From JAGOBP01 sp964550855 (GTDB taxonomy: Bacteria; Chloroflexota; Anaerolineae; Fen-1058), in contig CAZKBQ010000019.1 in NCBI GenBank assembly GCA_964550855.1, positions 1 to 64,000 of the forward strand: a stretch of DNA of 64,000 nucleotides, given 5' to 3'. Position 1 is the first letter of the stretch. Each line of letters opens with the position of its first letter. A program made the translations under genes and the position numbers. A model generated the notes under the pieces. The model searched no databases, was not told where the DNA came from, and saw only the letters and a list, made by a program, of their open reading frames with translations. Positions 7,626 through 15,406 of this stretch are shown piece after piece.

Positions 7626-8612
7626 ATGAAGACCCGGGTATTGCTTGCAGTTTTGGTGGTGGCCGCGCTGGTCACTGCCTGCGCGCCGGCCGGCGGCACC
7701 ACCGGCGGCAAGTTCCGCGTGGCGGTGGTGATGCCCAGCGCCACGACGGACATGGCCTTCAGTCAGTCGATGTTCAACGCCCTCAAGGCGGTTCAGGCCG
7801 AGATGGGCGGCGAGGCCAACTTCGAGATTAAGTTCTCCGAGAACATGTTCAACGTGCCCGATGCCGCCGCAGCCATCCGCGATTATGCGTCGCAGGGCTT
7901 CAACCTGGTGGTGGCGCACGGCTCGCAGTACGGCGCTTCGGTGGAAGAGATCGCCAAAGACTTCCCCAATGTGGCCTTCGCCTGGGGCACGGACGTGAAC
8001 ACCTTTGGGCTGCCCAATGTGACGGCTTACACGGCGGCGGCTGAAGAGGGCGGCTACGTCAACGGCGTGCTGGCGGCCAAAGTCACCGTCAGCAAGAAGA
8101 TCGGCGTGACCGGCCCGGTGGAAGTGGGCGATGCCAAGACTTACATCGACGGCTTTGTGCAGGGCGTGGCTTCGGTCGATCCGACGATCAACGTCGCCAA
8201 GACGTGGACGGGTTCGTTCTCAGACGTGGCGCTGATGGCCGAAGCTGCCAAGACGCATATCGCCAACGGCGCCGACGTGCTGACCGGCTCGTCGCAGTCG
8301 GTGGTCGGCTCCATTCAGGCGGCCAAGGACGCGGGCAATGTGCGGTGGTTCGGCACCCAGCAGGATCAGGCCTCGCTGGCGCCGAACTTGGTGGTTGCCA
8401 GCCAGGTGTACGACTGGACCGGCATGCTGAAGGAGATGATCAACGACATCAAAGGCGGCAAGCTGGGCGGCAAGACGTTTGTGCTGCAGCTGAAGAACGG
8501 CGGTTTGAAGATCGCTTACAACAGCGGCTACAACCTGCCGGCGGATGCCAAGGCGGCCGGCGACAAGGCCATCGAAGACATCAAGAGCGGCGCGGTGAAG
8601 GTCAATCCGTAA
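7626..8612 (+). CDS. BMP-family substrate-binding lipoprotein of the nucleoside importer
   Basis: A 328-residue periplasmic or surface lipoprotein of the BmpA/PnrA family, whose characterised members bind purine nucleosides. The signal peptide ends in a lipobox LVTAC with Cys19 as the lipidated residue. The mature part begins FRVAVVMPSATTDMAFSQS, typical of this fold, and contains GFNLVVAHGSQY and FAWGTDVNTF segments of the ligand cleft. The ATG at 7626 is preceded by GAGGAGAG; that decides the start over an in-frame codon 54 bases upstream. The gene order permease, permease, binding protein, ATPase is unusual but complete. A strong hairpin directly downstream should keep this transcript more abundant than that of the ATPase. 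Confidence 0.88.
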   Translation: MKTRVLLAVLVVAALVTACAPAGGTTGGKFRVAVVMPSATTDMAFSQSMFNALKAVQAEMGGEANFEIKFSENMFNVPDAAAAIRDYASQGFNLVVAHGSQYGASVEEIAKDFPNVAFAWGTDVNTFGLPNVTAYTAAAEEGGYVNGVLAAKVTVSKKIGVTGPVEVGDAKTYIDGFVQGVASVDPTINVAKTWTGSFSDVALMAEAAKTHIANGADVLTGSSQSVVGSIQAAKDAGNVRWFGTQQDQASLAPNLVVASQVYDWTGMLKEMINDIKGGKLGGKTFVLQLKNGGLKIAYNSGYNLPADAKAAGDKAIEDIKSGAVKVNP

Positions 8613-8621
8613 TACGATTCA

Positions 8622-8661
8622 GGCCGGAGTTCACGGCGCGCGCGCGCCGTGAACTCCGGCC
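8622..8661 (+). other. 19-bp perfect intercistronic hairpin
   Basis: A 19-bp perfect inverted repeat (GGCCGGAGTTCACGGCGCG at 8622-8640 and its complement at 8643-8661) lies between the binding-protein and ATPase genes. The ideal loop is only 2 bases, so some GC pairs at the tip will open. There is no T-run, which argues against simple intrinsic termination. It resembles intercistronic stabilisers that raise the level of the upstream binding-protein mRNA. Confidence 0.75.
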
Positions 8662-8681
8662 CCGGCGGCAGGCTGGGGCTC

Positions 8682-10229
8682 ATGGCGACCACCTTATCCA
8701 CGTCCAACGCGCAGCGCATCAAGACACTGGAGATGCGCAACATTGTAAAGCGTTTCCCCGGTGTGCTGGCGAATGATCACGTCACCTTCGACGTGAAGGC
8801 CGGCGAGGTGCACGCGCTGCTGGGCGAAAATGGCGCAGGCAAGAGCACACTGATGCGCCAGCTCTACGGTCTGTATCAACCCGACGAGGGTCAGATCCTC
8901 ATCAACGGGCAGCCGGTGGTGTTCAAGTCGCCGGCCGACGCGATCCGCGCCGGCATCGGCATGATCCACCAGCATTTCATGCTGGTGTCCACCTTGACCG
9001 TGGCTGAGAATGTGGCGCTGGGGTTGAGGTCATCGCGCGAGCCGCGGCTTGATCTGGACGTGGTTTCAAAACGGATTACAGCGCTGTCCGGCGCTTACGG
9101 CCTCAAGATTGATCCATCGGCCTATATCTGGCAGCTGGCGGTGGGCGAGCAGCAGCGCGTCGAGATCATTAAAGCGCTGTATCGCGGCGCCAGTCTGATC
9201 ATTCTGGACGAGCCGACGGCGGTGCTGACACCGCAGGAAGTGGACGATCTGTTCGTCACGTTCCGCAATATGGCGAAGGAAGGTCATGCGTTGATCTTCA
9301 TTTCGCATAAGCTGCACGAAGTGATGGCGATTAGCGACCGGATTACGGCGCTACGCGATGGCCGGCTGGCCGGCACCCGTCCGGCGGCCGGGGCGACACG
9401 CCAGGAACTGGCCAAGATGATGGTGGGGCGCGACGTCAAGCCGCTGGCCCCGCAGCCGCTGAAAGCGGGTAATGTCCGCTTGAAGATTGAAGCGCTCCGG
9501 GCGATGGGCGATCGGGGCACCGAAGCGCTGCGCGGCGTGAACCTGGAAGTGCGCGCCGGCGAGATCGTGGGCATCGCGGGCGTGTCGGGCAACGGCCAGC
9601 GCGAGCTGGCGCAGTGTCTGGCCGGCCTGCGCAAAGTGACGAGCGGCCTGATTACGATTGACACGCACGATCTGACCAACGCCACGCTGCGACAGCGGAT
9701 GGAGGCGGGGCTGGCCTACATTCCTGAAGAACGCATGCGTGACGGCGCCATCCGCGAATTCAGCGTGCAGGAAAACATATTTCTGCACGAGCACGCTTCA
9801 CCCAAGTTTACGCACGGCATTTTCCTGAATTTTCCGGAAATGGCCGCGCATGCGCGGATCCTGGTCAATCGGTTCGCGGTCAAGACGCCCACGCTGGACA
9901 CACCGCTCAAGAATCTGTCGGGCGGCAACATTCAAAAGTTGATCATGGCACGCGAGTTGTCGCGTTCGCCCAGGATCCTGATCGCCGCGCAGCCGACGCG
10001 CGGCGTGGACATCGGCGCTTCCGAGTACATTCGCCAGCGTCTGCTGGAACAGCGCGACGCGGGCACGGCTATTCTGCTGATTTCCGAAGACCTGGACGAG
10101 ATTCAGGAACTGTCTGATCGGATTCTGGTGATGTTTGAAGGCCGCATCGTCGGCGAAGTCAAGCGCGGCGAGGCCACGCCCGAAGAGATCGGGCTGTTGA
10201 TGGCGGGTGTGGTCAAAGAGGGCGCGTAG
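8682..10229 (+). CDS. ABC transporter double ATP-binding subunit of the nucleoside importer
   Basis: A 515-residue ATPase with two fused nucleotide-binding domains (YufO/NupO/RbsA type). The first domain has Walker A GENGAGKST, a degenerate signature VGEQQRVEI and Walker B LIILDEPTAVLT. The second has the altered P-loop GVSGNGQREL, signature LSGGNIQKL and AAQPTRGVD in place of Walker B, as in other sugar and nucleoside importers of this class, so the first site probably does most of the hydrolysis. ATG 8682 is preferred because the hairpin at 8622-8661 ends before it; an in-frame GTG at 8649 would lie inside the stem. It ends about 200 bases before the molybdenum hydroxylase genes. Confidence 0.88.
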   Translation: MATTLSTSNAQRIKTLEMRNIVKRFPGVLANDHVTFDVKAGEVHALLGENGAGKSTLMRQLYGLYQPDEGQILINGQPVVFKSPADAIRAGIGMIHQHFMLVSTLTVAENVALGLRSSREPRLDLDVVSKRITALSGAYGLKIDPSAYIWQLAVGEQQRVEIIKALYRGASLIILDEPTAVLTPQEVDDLFVTFRNMAKEGHALIFISHKLHEVMAISDRITALRDGRLAGTRPAAGATRQELAKMMVGRDVKPLAPQPLKAGNVRLKIEALRAMGDRGTEALRGVNLEVRAGEIVGIAGVSGNGQRELAQCLAGLRKVTSGLITIDTHDLTNATLRQRMEAGLAYIPEERMRDGAIREFSVQENIFLHEHASPKFTHGIFLNFPEMAAHARILVNRFAVKTPTLDTPLKNLSGGNIQKLIMARELSRSPRILIAAQPTRGVDIGASEYIRQRLLEQRDAGTAILLISEDLDEIQELSDRILVMFEGRIVGEVKRGEATPEEIGLLMAGVVKEGA

Positions 10230-10300
10230 CGTCACATCGATGTTCGCCGAGGGGCAGACACCCCGCCCACGGACAGGCCCGGCGGTCTGTCGCCACGGTG

Positions 10301-10351
10301 TGATATAATTTTTCCATCCTCGATCGATGGTCGGTGCACGTCGGACGTGCA
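10301..10351 (+). promoter_or_regulatory. Promoter of the molybdenum hydroxylase genes and leader hairpin
   Basis: TGATATAAT is a consensus TGn extended -10 (TATAAT at 10304-10309). It is followed by a leader of about 110 bases containing a 7-bp hairpin, TGCACGT and ACGTGCA at 10335-10341 and 10345-10351, and then the strong ribosome binding site GGGGGAGG before the ATG at 10426. The FAD subunit gene can therefore be transcribed separately from the transporter. No known riboswitch class is recognised in the leader. Confidence 0.55.
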
Positions 10352-10425
10352 GCGGCGGTGAACACCCCCGTTCATCGAAAAGCGCCAGCGATCTTGAAGT
10401 GCCACGTTGAACAAGAGGGGGAGGT

Positions 10426-11334
10426 ATGCCACTCTGGAACGAGTACCATTTGCCGGCATCCGTGGAGGAAGCCATATCATTGCTGGCCCGGTACGACGGC
10501 CGCGCGCGCGTGGTGGCGGGCGGCACCGATTTAATCCTCGATTTGCAGCAGGGTAATGAGCCGCCGGTGGAGGCGCTGGTGGATGTGACGCGCATCAGCG
10601 GTCTCAATGCCATCGACGAGCACGACGGTTACATCACCATCGGCTGCGGCGTCACACACAACCAGATCGTCGAGAGTCCACTGCTGCACCACAAAGGCAC
10701 GGCGCTGGTTGAGGCCAGCTATGTGGTGGGCGGGCCGCAGGTGCGCAATGTGGCCACACTGGGCGGCAACGTCGCTCACGCGCTGCCCGCCGCCGATGGC
10801 ACCACGGCCCTCAACGCGCTGGAGGCGGAAGTGGAAGTGGCCTCTTACCGCGGCCGTCGCTGGCTGCCCTTTGCGGCGCTGTTCCTGGGGCCGGGTAAAT
10901 CGGCCATCGATAGCACGCGCGAAGTGTTGGTGGCGGTGCGCTTCAAGGCGACGGGCGAGCATGAGGCCAGCGCCTCTTCGCGCATCATGCGGCCGCAGGG
11001 CGTGGCGTTGCCCATCCTCAACATGTCGGTAAAGGTGCGGGTGATCGACGATCGGTTCGACGAGGTGGTGATTGCGACTGCGCCCGTCGCGCCGACGCCG
11101 TTCCGCTGCCGGCAGACCGAGGCGTTCCTCGCCGGCCAGCCGGCCACCACCGCGTTGATCGAAGCGGCGATCCCGGTCTTGTTGGGCGAATGCCAGCCGC
11201 GCACCAGCCCCCATCGAGCGACGGCCGAGTATCGTAAGGAAGTGCTGCCGGTCCTGCTGCGCCGCACGCTGAGCAAAGCGATTGAACGAGCGACGACGGG
11301 CGAAGTGACGCCGGAGATTTATCGGGTGGAGTAA
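10426..11334 (+). CDS. Molybdenum hydroxylase FAD-binding subunit (CoxM/XdhB-like)
   Basis: A 302-residue medium subunit of a xanthine-oxidase-family enzyme that carries FAD and passes electrons to an acceptor. The FAD motifs are VVAGGTDLI near residues 29-37 and VRNVATLGGNVAHALPAAD near residues 106-124 (the usual TxGGN). The CO-dehydrogenase flavoprotein C-terminal domain follows, with ASASSRIMRPQGVALPI where many relatives have a KRxxDIA motif. It pairs with the large subunit encoded next. Together with the upstream purine-nucleoside importer, the likely substrate is hypoxanthine/xanthine, but aldehydes or other heterocycles are possible. Its stop codon TAA is part of a 7-nt-period repeat tract that fills the gap to the next gene. 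Confidence 0.88.
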   Translation: MPLWNEYHLPASVEEAISLLARYDGRARVVAGGTDLILDLQQGNEPPVEALVDVTRISGLNAIDEHDGYITIGCGVTHNQIVESPLLHHKGTALVEASYVVGGPQVRNVATLGGNVAHALPAADGTTALNALEAEVEVASYRGRRWLPFAALFLGPGKSAIDSTREVLVAVRFKATGEHEASASSRIMRPQGVALPILNMSVKVRVIDDRFDEVVIATAPVAPTPFRCRQTEAFLAGQPATTALIEAAIPVLLGECQPRTSPHRATAEYRKEVLPVLLRRTLSKAIERATTGEVTPEIYRVE

Positions 11335-11414
11335 AACGCGAAACGCAAGGCGTACCGGGACAGTTACGTTTTACGCATTACGTTTTACGCTTCACGTTTT
11401 ACGCATTACGTTTT
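11331..11414 (+). repeat. 7-nt-period repeat tract, TTACGTT/TTACGCA family (family A)
   Basis: The tract begins GTAAAACGCGAAACGC, which contains the stop codon of the FAD subunit gene, and continues on the other side of 12 spacer bases with seven heptamer units of the type TTACGTT, TTACGCA and TTACGCT (11364-11414). The two halves are roughly inverse complements and can pair. The ribosome binding site of the next gene (GAGGAG, 11423-11428) follows at once. Confidence 0.85.
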
Positions 11415-11433
11415 GTGCACCAGAGGAGACGCC

Positions 11434-14214
11434 ATGGCAACGCTAGACTTTATCCTTAACGGCCGACCGGTTGCCGTCGAAGTGAACGCCAACGAATTTC
11501 TGGCCGAGGTGTTGCGCTACCGGTTGGGCTTCACCGGCACGAAGATCGGCTGCAATGAAGCTGAGTGCGGCATCTGCACGGTCATCGTTGATGGACAACC
11601 GATCGATTCGTGCATCTATCCGGCGTTGAAGGCGCAGGGCCGCTCGGTTGAAACGATCGAGGGTTTGGCCAACGGCCACCTGCACCCGCTGCAAGAGAAC
11701 TTCATCAAGTACGGCGCGGTGCAGTGCGGCTTCTGCACGCCAGGCCTGATCATGCAGTCAAAAGCGCTGCTCGATCGGAAACAGGGCGAGCCGGTGACCG
11801 ACGAAGAGATTAAGATCGCGCTGAAGGATTCATACTGCCGCTGCACCGGCTACGTCGCCATCGTCAACGCCATCAAGGCCGCGAACGGGCAGGCGGTGGC
11901 GCTGGAAGACTATCTGCCGGAGACCAAGCACGGCTACAACGTGGTGGGCGAGGCCAGGCCGCGCGCCGATGCGGTGGCCAAGGTGACGGGCGCGGCCGTG
12001 TACGCCGATGATGTGAATTTCCCGGGGATGCTGTGGGGCGCGACGCTGCGCGCCATGATTCCGCATGCGCGGATCAAGAAGATCGATACGAGCCGGGCGA
12101 AGGCGCTGCCGGGCGTGCAGGCAGTGCTGACCCACGAAGACGTGCCGGGCCGCAAGAACCACGGCCTCGTCACCATCGACTGGCCGGTGCTCTGCTACGA
12201 TAAGGTGCGTTACGTCGGCGACGCGGTCGCCATCGTGGCGGCCGATACGCTGGACATCGCGAAGTCGGCGCTGAAGCTGATCGAGGTGGAGTACGAGCCG
12301 CTGCCGGTGGTGGATACGCCGGAATTTGCCCATCAACCTGATGCGCCCAATGTTCACGAGCAAGGCAACCTGCTGAAGCACATCAAAGTCGCCAAGGGCG
12401 ATGTGGAACAGGGCTTCGCCGAGTCTGATGTTGTCATTGAGCGGAAGTATCATACCGCCTCGACCGAACACGCTTTTCTTGAGCCGGAATGCTCGATCGG
12501 GCGGATGACGGACGACGGGCGCTTTGAAATCTACGTGGGATCACAGATCGCGTATCAGGATCGCGAACAAGTGGCGGCGGCGTTGGGCGTGCCGGAAACG
12601 CAGGTGCGCATCATCGGCACGCTGATCGGCGGCGGTTTTGGCGGCAAGGAAGACATCATGGGGCAAATTCATGTGGCGCTGCTGGCCCAGGCCACCGGCC
12701 GTCCCGTGAAGATGTTGTACACGCGCCACGAATCGCTGATCGCTCATCCCAAGCGGCATGCCACGACGATCACCGTCAAACTCGGCGCGAAGAAGGATGG
12801 ACGGCTGGTGGCGGCCAAGGCAGAGTTGTATGGCGATACGGGCGCGTACGCCTCGCTGGGCGAGAAGGTGTTGACGCGCGCCACAACTCATGCCAATGGG
12901 CCATACGACGTGCCCAACGCCAAATCCGATTGTTTTGCCATGTACACCAACAACGTCCCCGCCGGCGCATTCCGCGGCTTCGGCGTGACGCAATCGTGCT
13001 ATGCGGTGGAGATGACGGTGGACGAACTGGCCGAGCAGCTGCAGATCGATCCGATCGAATTGCGGCGGCTGAACGCGCTGCATGTCGGCTCGATCACCAA
13101 CACCGGCCAGGTGCTCACGGAATCGGTGGGCCTGTCGGAGTGCTTCGATAAAGTGGTCGAAGCCATGAAGATCGATTACGAGCGTGAACGAGGTGAGCCG
13201 TTTATTTACGGCCGCCCGTGGAAGATCGGGAGCAAGAATTACGCGTGGGGCATCGCCATTGGCTACAAGAATACGGGCCTGGGCGGCGGCGCCAATGACT
13301 GCGCGGGCGCGGAGATCGAAGTGTATCCCAACGGCACGACCGAGATTCGCACCTCGTCGGCGGAGATTGGGCAGGGCCTGCCGGGCGTGCTGGCCGCGGT
13401 GGTGGCCGAAGAGCTGGGCCTGCCCCTCGAGCAGGTGAACGTACTGCTGAGCGACACCGATCTGACGCCGAACGGCGGGCCGACCACGGCTTCGCGCCAG
13501 ACGTATGTCAGCGGCAATGCCGCGCGGCACGCGGCGATTCGCATGCGCGAGGTGATGGCGGGCGTGGCGGCCGAACGGCTGGACGCGCCGCCTGATGCGT
13601 TGAAGTTTGAGAACGGACAAATTCGCTACGACGGCAAGTCGGCGTCGTTTGCCGAAGTGGTGGAGTGGATGCAGGCCGAAGGCCGCGCCACCAAACTCAC
13701 TTACGAATACACCGCGCCGGAGACCAAACCGTTGGGGCAGGGCGGCGACATGCACGTGGCGTTCTCATACGCCGCGCACGCCGCGCTGGTGGAAGTGGAT
13801 ACGGACACGGGCGAGGTGAAGGTGCTCAAGGTCATCGCCGCGCACGACATCGGCCGGGCGATCAATCCGTTGGCGCTGGAAGGCCAGATCGATGGCGGCA
13901 TCGTGATGGGCATTGGCAACGCGCTGACCGAAGAGTTTCCGCACGAGATGGGCGTGCCGTGGGCGCAGTGGCTGGCACGCTACAAGATGCCCAGCATCAA
14001 GCACATGCCGCAGATCAAGTCGTTCATCGTGGAGCACGAGGTGTCGTCGGGGCCGTTTGGCGCCAAGGGCGTGGGCGAGATCAGCAGCATCCCGATTACG
14101 CCTGCCATCACCAACGCGATCTATAACGCGGTGGGCGTGCGCGTGCGGCGGCTGCCCGTCGATCAGGACTCGCTGCTGCGGGCGATGAAACGCGGCGACA
14201 AGAGCGTCGATTAG
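11434..14214 (+). CDS. Molybdenum hydroxylase with fused [2Fe-2S] and molybdopterin domains
   Basis: A 926-residue large subunit of the xanthine oxidase family. The N-terminal ferredoxin-like cluster has Cys40, Cys45, Cys48 and Cys60; the second cluster has Cys98, Cys101, Cys135 and Cys137 (CGFC and CRC motifs). The rest is the molybdenum cofactor domain with GGGFGGKED, GAFRGFG and, near the end, KGVGEIS, whose Glu is the expected catalytic base. Fusion of the iron-sulfur and molybdenum parts in one chain is the arrangement of aldehyde oxidoreductase (Mop) from Desulfovibrio, but here a separate FAD subunit lies directly upstream. ATG 11434 follows GAGGAG and gives MATLDFILNG. The context suggests purine oxidation; aldehyde oxidation is the main alternative. 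Confidence 0.88.
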   Translation: MATLDFILNGRPVAVEVNANEFLAEVLRYRLGFTGTKIGCNEAECGICTVIVDGQPIDSCIYPALKAQGRSVETIEGLANGHLHPLQENFIKYGAVQCGFCTPGLIMQSKALLDRKQGEPVTDEEIKIALKDSYCRCTGYVAIVNAIKAANGQAVALEDYLPETKHGYNVVGEARPRADAVAKVTGAAVYADDVNFPGMLWGATLRAMIPHARIKKIDTSRAKALPGVQAVLTHEDVPGRKNHGLVTIDWPVLCYDKVRYVGDAVAIVAADTLDIAKSALKLIEVEYEPLPVVDTPEFAHQPDAPNVHEQGNLLKHIKVAKGDVEQGFAESDVVIERKYHTASTEHAFLEPECSIGRMTDDGRFEIYVGSQIAYQDREQVAAALGVPETQVRIIGTLIGGGFGGKEDIMGQIHVALLAQATGRPVKMLYTRHESLIAHPKRHATTITVKLGAKKDGRLVAAKAELYGDTGAYASLGEKVLTRATTHANGPYDVPNAKSDCFAMYTNNVPAGAFRGFGVTQSCYAVEMTVDELAEQLQIDPIELRRLNALHVGSITNTGQVLTESVGLSECFDKVVEAMKIDYERERGEPFIYGRPWKIGSKNYAWGIAIGYKNTGLGGGANDCAGAEIEVYPNGTTEIRTSSAEIGQGLPGVLAAVVAEELGLPLEQVNVLLSDTDLTPNGGPTTASRQTYVSGNAARHAAIRMREVMAGVAAERLDAPPDALKFENGQIRYDGKSASFAEVVEWMQAEGRATKLTYEYTAPETKPLGQGGDMHVAFSYAAHAALVEVDTDTGEVKVLKVIAAHDIGRAINPLALEGQIDGGIVMGIGNALTEEFPHEMGVPWAQWLARYKMPSIKHMPQIKSFIVEHEVSSGPFGAKGVGEISSIPITPAITNAIYNAVGVRVRRLPVDQDSLLRAMKRGDKSVD

Positions 14215-14239
14215 GCGCTCTGAATACGGTGTTGCCCTC

Positions 14240-14266
14240 AAGAGCCGACTCGCCGTCGGCTCTTTT
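14240..14266 (+). terminator. Intrinsic terminator of the molybdenum hydroxylase operon
   Basis: A 10-bp perfect stem, AAGAGCCGAC and GTCGGCTCTT, with a 5-base loop is followed by TT. It lies 26 bases after the large-subunit stop and just before the convergent hypothetical gene; the A-run on the left side means it could also act on the minus strand. Confidence 0.8.
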
Positions 14267-14275
14267 GTTGGCCGA

Positions 14276-14782
14276 TTAATGACCCGGCCAGGGTGGCCGC
14301 CGTTTGGGCTGCAATTTCAGCAAACCGTGCATGGCCTGCCCCAATTCCTCGCAGAATTTTTCGGCCGCGGGTTCAGGCCCCATCAGCAGCTGTCCGCTCA
14401 CACTGGCGCGCAAGCCGCCCGTCCGCACATTGAGCTGCAGCCCAAAATCCTGCGTGCCGCGCGGTCGAAAGACCCTGACGCGCAGATCTTTCAGCAGCGC
14501 CGACGCCGCGACGGTGGTTGAGTGATCGCCGCTGCGGGCCCAGATCAAACGGTCGGGTGTGAGGATCAGCGCCAGATAAGATACTGTGTCGGGATCGCCG
14601 TCAAACAGGGCGTCGAGTCGTGAAGTGGTGATCTTGTCGGAGGTCGTTTCGCACACGACCCAGGTATCGTGGGCCGCCTCGGCCAGGCCGACCGTGGGCA
14701 GATGTTCGCGGACGGCGCGGGCCAACTCGGGGCGCAGATGGTCGAGGGTGCAGGCGCGGGTGTTGCGGCGATACTCGGTCAT
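14276..14782 (-). CDS. Hypothetical protein
   Basis: A 168-residue protein of unknown function with no signal peptide or membrane segment. The middle is beta-rich (YLALILTPDRLIWARSGDHS, followed by VRVFRPRG), which loosely resembles short bacterial PH-like domains, but this is a weak impression. The C-terminal 40 residues are helical and basic (LLKLQPKRRPPW). It has a strong promoter of its own, divergent from the CBS-domain gene, and converges on the molybdenum hydroxylase. I do not recognise the family. Confidence 0.6.
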   Translation of the reverse strand: MTEYRRNTRACTLDHLRPELARAVREHLPTVGLAEAAHDTWVVCETTSDKITTSRLDALFDGDPDTVSYLALILTPDRLIWARSGDHSTTVAASALLKDLRVRVFRPRGTQDFGLQLNVRTGGLRASVSGQLLMGPEPAAEKFCEELGQAMHGLLKLQPKRRPPWPGH

Positions 14783-14811
14783 CGGCCAGGCTTCCTTGGG
14801 GGACTGAGTTG

Positions 14812-14840
14812 AGTATATGCACTTTGCAGGCTCTGGTCAA
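14812..14840 (-). promoter_or_regulatory. Promoter of the hypothetical gene at 14276-14782
   Basis: On the minus strand, TTGACC (14840-14835) and TATACT (14817-14812) are separated by exactly 17 bases. The start codon at 14782 lies 29 bases below the -10. This promoter is back-to-back with that of the CBS gene: only 7 bases separate the two -35 hexamers, and together they form an inverted repeat GGTCAA-N7-TTGACA. Confidence 0.75.
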
Positions 14841-14847
14841 CGGGCAA

Positions 14848-14876
14848 TTGACACCGGGGACGGCGGCGAGTATGAT
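14848..14876 (+). promoter_or_regulatory. Promoter of the CBS-domain gene
   Basis: A consensus -35 TTGACA (14848-14853) and -10 TATGAT (14871-14876) are separated by 17 bases. The leader carries a ribosome binding site AAGGAGG near 14896 before the ATG at 14910. Confidence 0.8.
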
Positions 14877-14909
14877 GGAGGCATCCCGCTGTGCTAAGGA
14901 GGCATCCAG

Positions 14910-15323
14910 ATGACTGGACTTAAACCCTACACCGTGGGGGAGATCATGACCTCGCCGGTGGTCACTGTGCCCGCTTCCATGCCGGCCGAAGACGCGCTGC
15001 ATCTGATGCGCGCGAAGCACATCCACAGCGTGGTCGTGGAACCTGAGCGGCCCGGCGGCGCGTACGGCATTATGACTCAGCGCGACCTGCTGAAGAAGAT
15101 CGTGGCCGCCGACCGGCCGCTGCTCAACGTGACCGCCGGCGATCTGATGTCGTCGCCGCTCATCACTGTCTCGCCCGACACGCCCATCAAGCAATGCTCC
15201 ATCATCATGCTCGACGCCAACATTCGCCGCGCGGTGGTGATGAAAGAGGGCCAGCTGGTCGGCATTGTCAGCGACACCGATATTTTCCAGACGGTGGAAG
15301 AGCGCGGCTGGGGGCCGGATTAA
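14910..15323 (+). CDS. Two-CBS-domain protein
   Basis: A 137-residue soluble protein made only of a CBS pair (Bateman module). CBS1 spans about residues 10-68 (VGEIMTSPVVTVPASM to GIMTQRDLLKKI) and CBS2 about 75-132 (AGDLMSSPLITVSPDT to GIVSDTDIFQ). Such stand-alone modules bind adenine nucleotides, SAM or similar ligands and act as sensors or regulatory partners; the ligand and partner here are unknown. Each domain ends with the usual G-[IV]-[MV]-[ST]-x-x-D motif. It has a strong consensus promoter and a good AAGGAGG ribosome binding site. Confidence 0.85.
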   Translation: MTGLKPYTVGEIMTSPVVTVPASMPAEDALHLMRAKHIHSVVVEPERPGGAYGIMTQRDLLKKIVAADRPLLNVTAGDLMSSPLITVSPDTPIKQCSIIMLDANIRRAVVMKEGQLVGIVSDTDIFQTVEERGWGPD

Positions 15324-15391
15324 GTCGGCCGGCCCGATCGGGCGTAGCTGTCCCAACGGCCCGTGTCGCCATAGCGAAGTCGGGGCGGGCG

Positions 15392-15400
15392 TGTTACAAT
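15392..15400 (+). promoter_or_regulatory. Extended -10 promoter of MFS gene (leaderless)
   Basis: TGTTACAAT carries a TGn motif and the hexamer TACAAT (15395-15400). The start ATG at 15407 follows after 6 bases, so the transcript should begin at or close to the start codon. The arrangement is the same as before the GT4 gene at 1759 and the ABC exporter gene at 21130. Confidence 0.55.
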
Positions 15401-15406
15401 CGCCGC

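Noticed and set aside
10310..10425. A molybdenum-cofactor riboswitch in the leader of the FAD subunit gene
   Set aside because: Only one 7-bp hairpin and a GAAC/GTTC stem are visible; the conserved elements of that riboswitch class could not be recognised.
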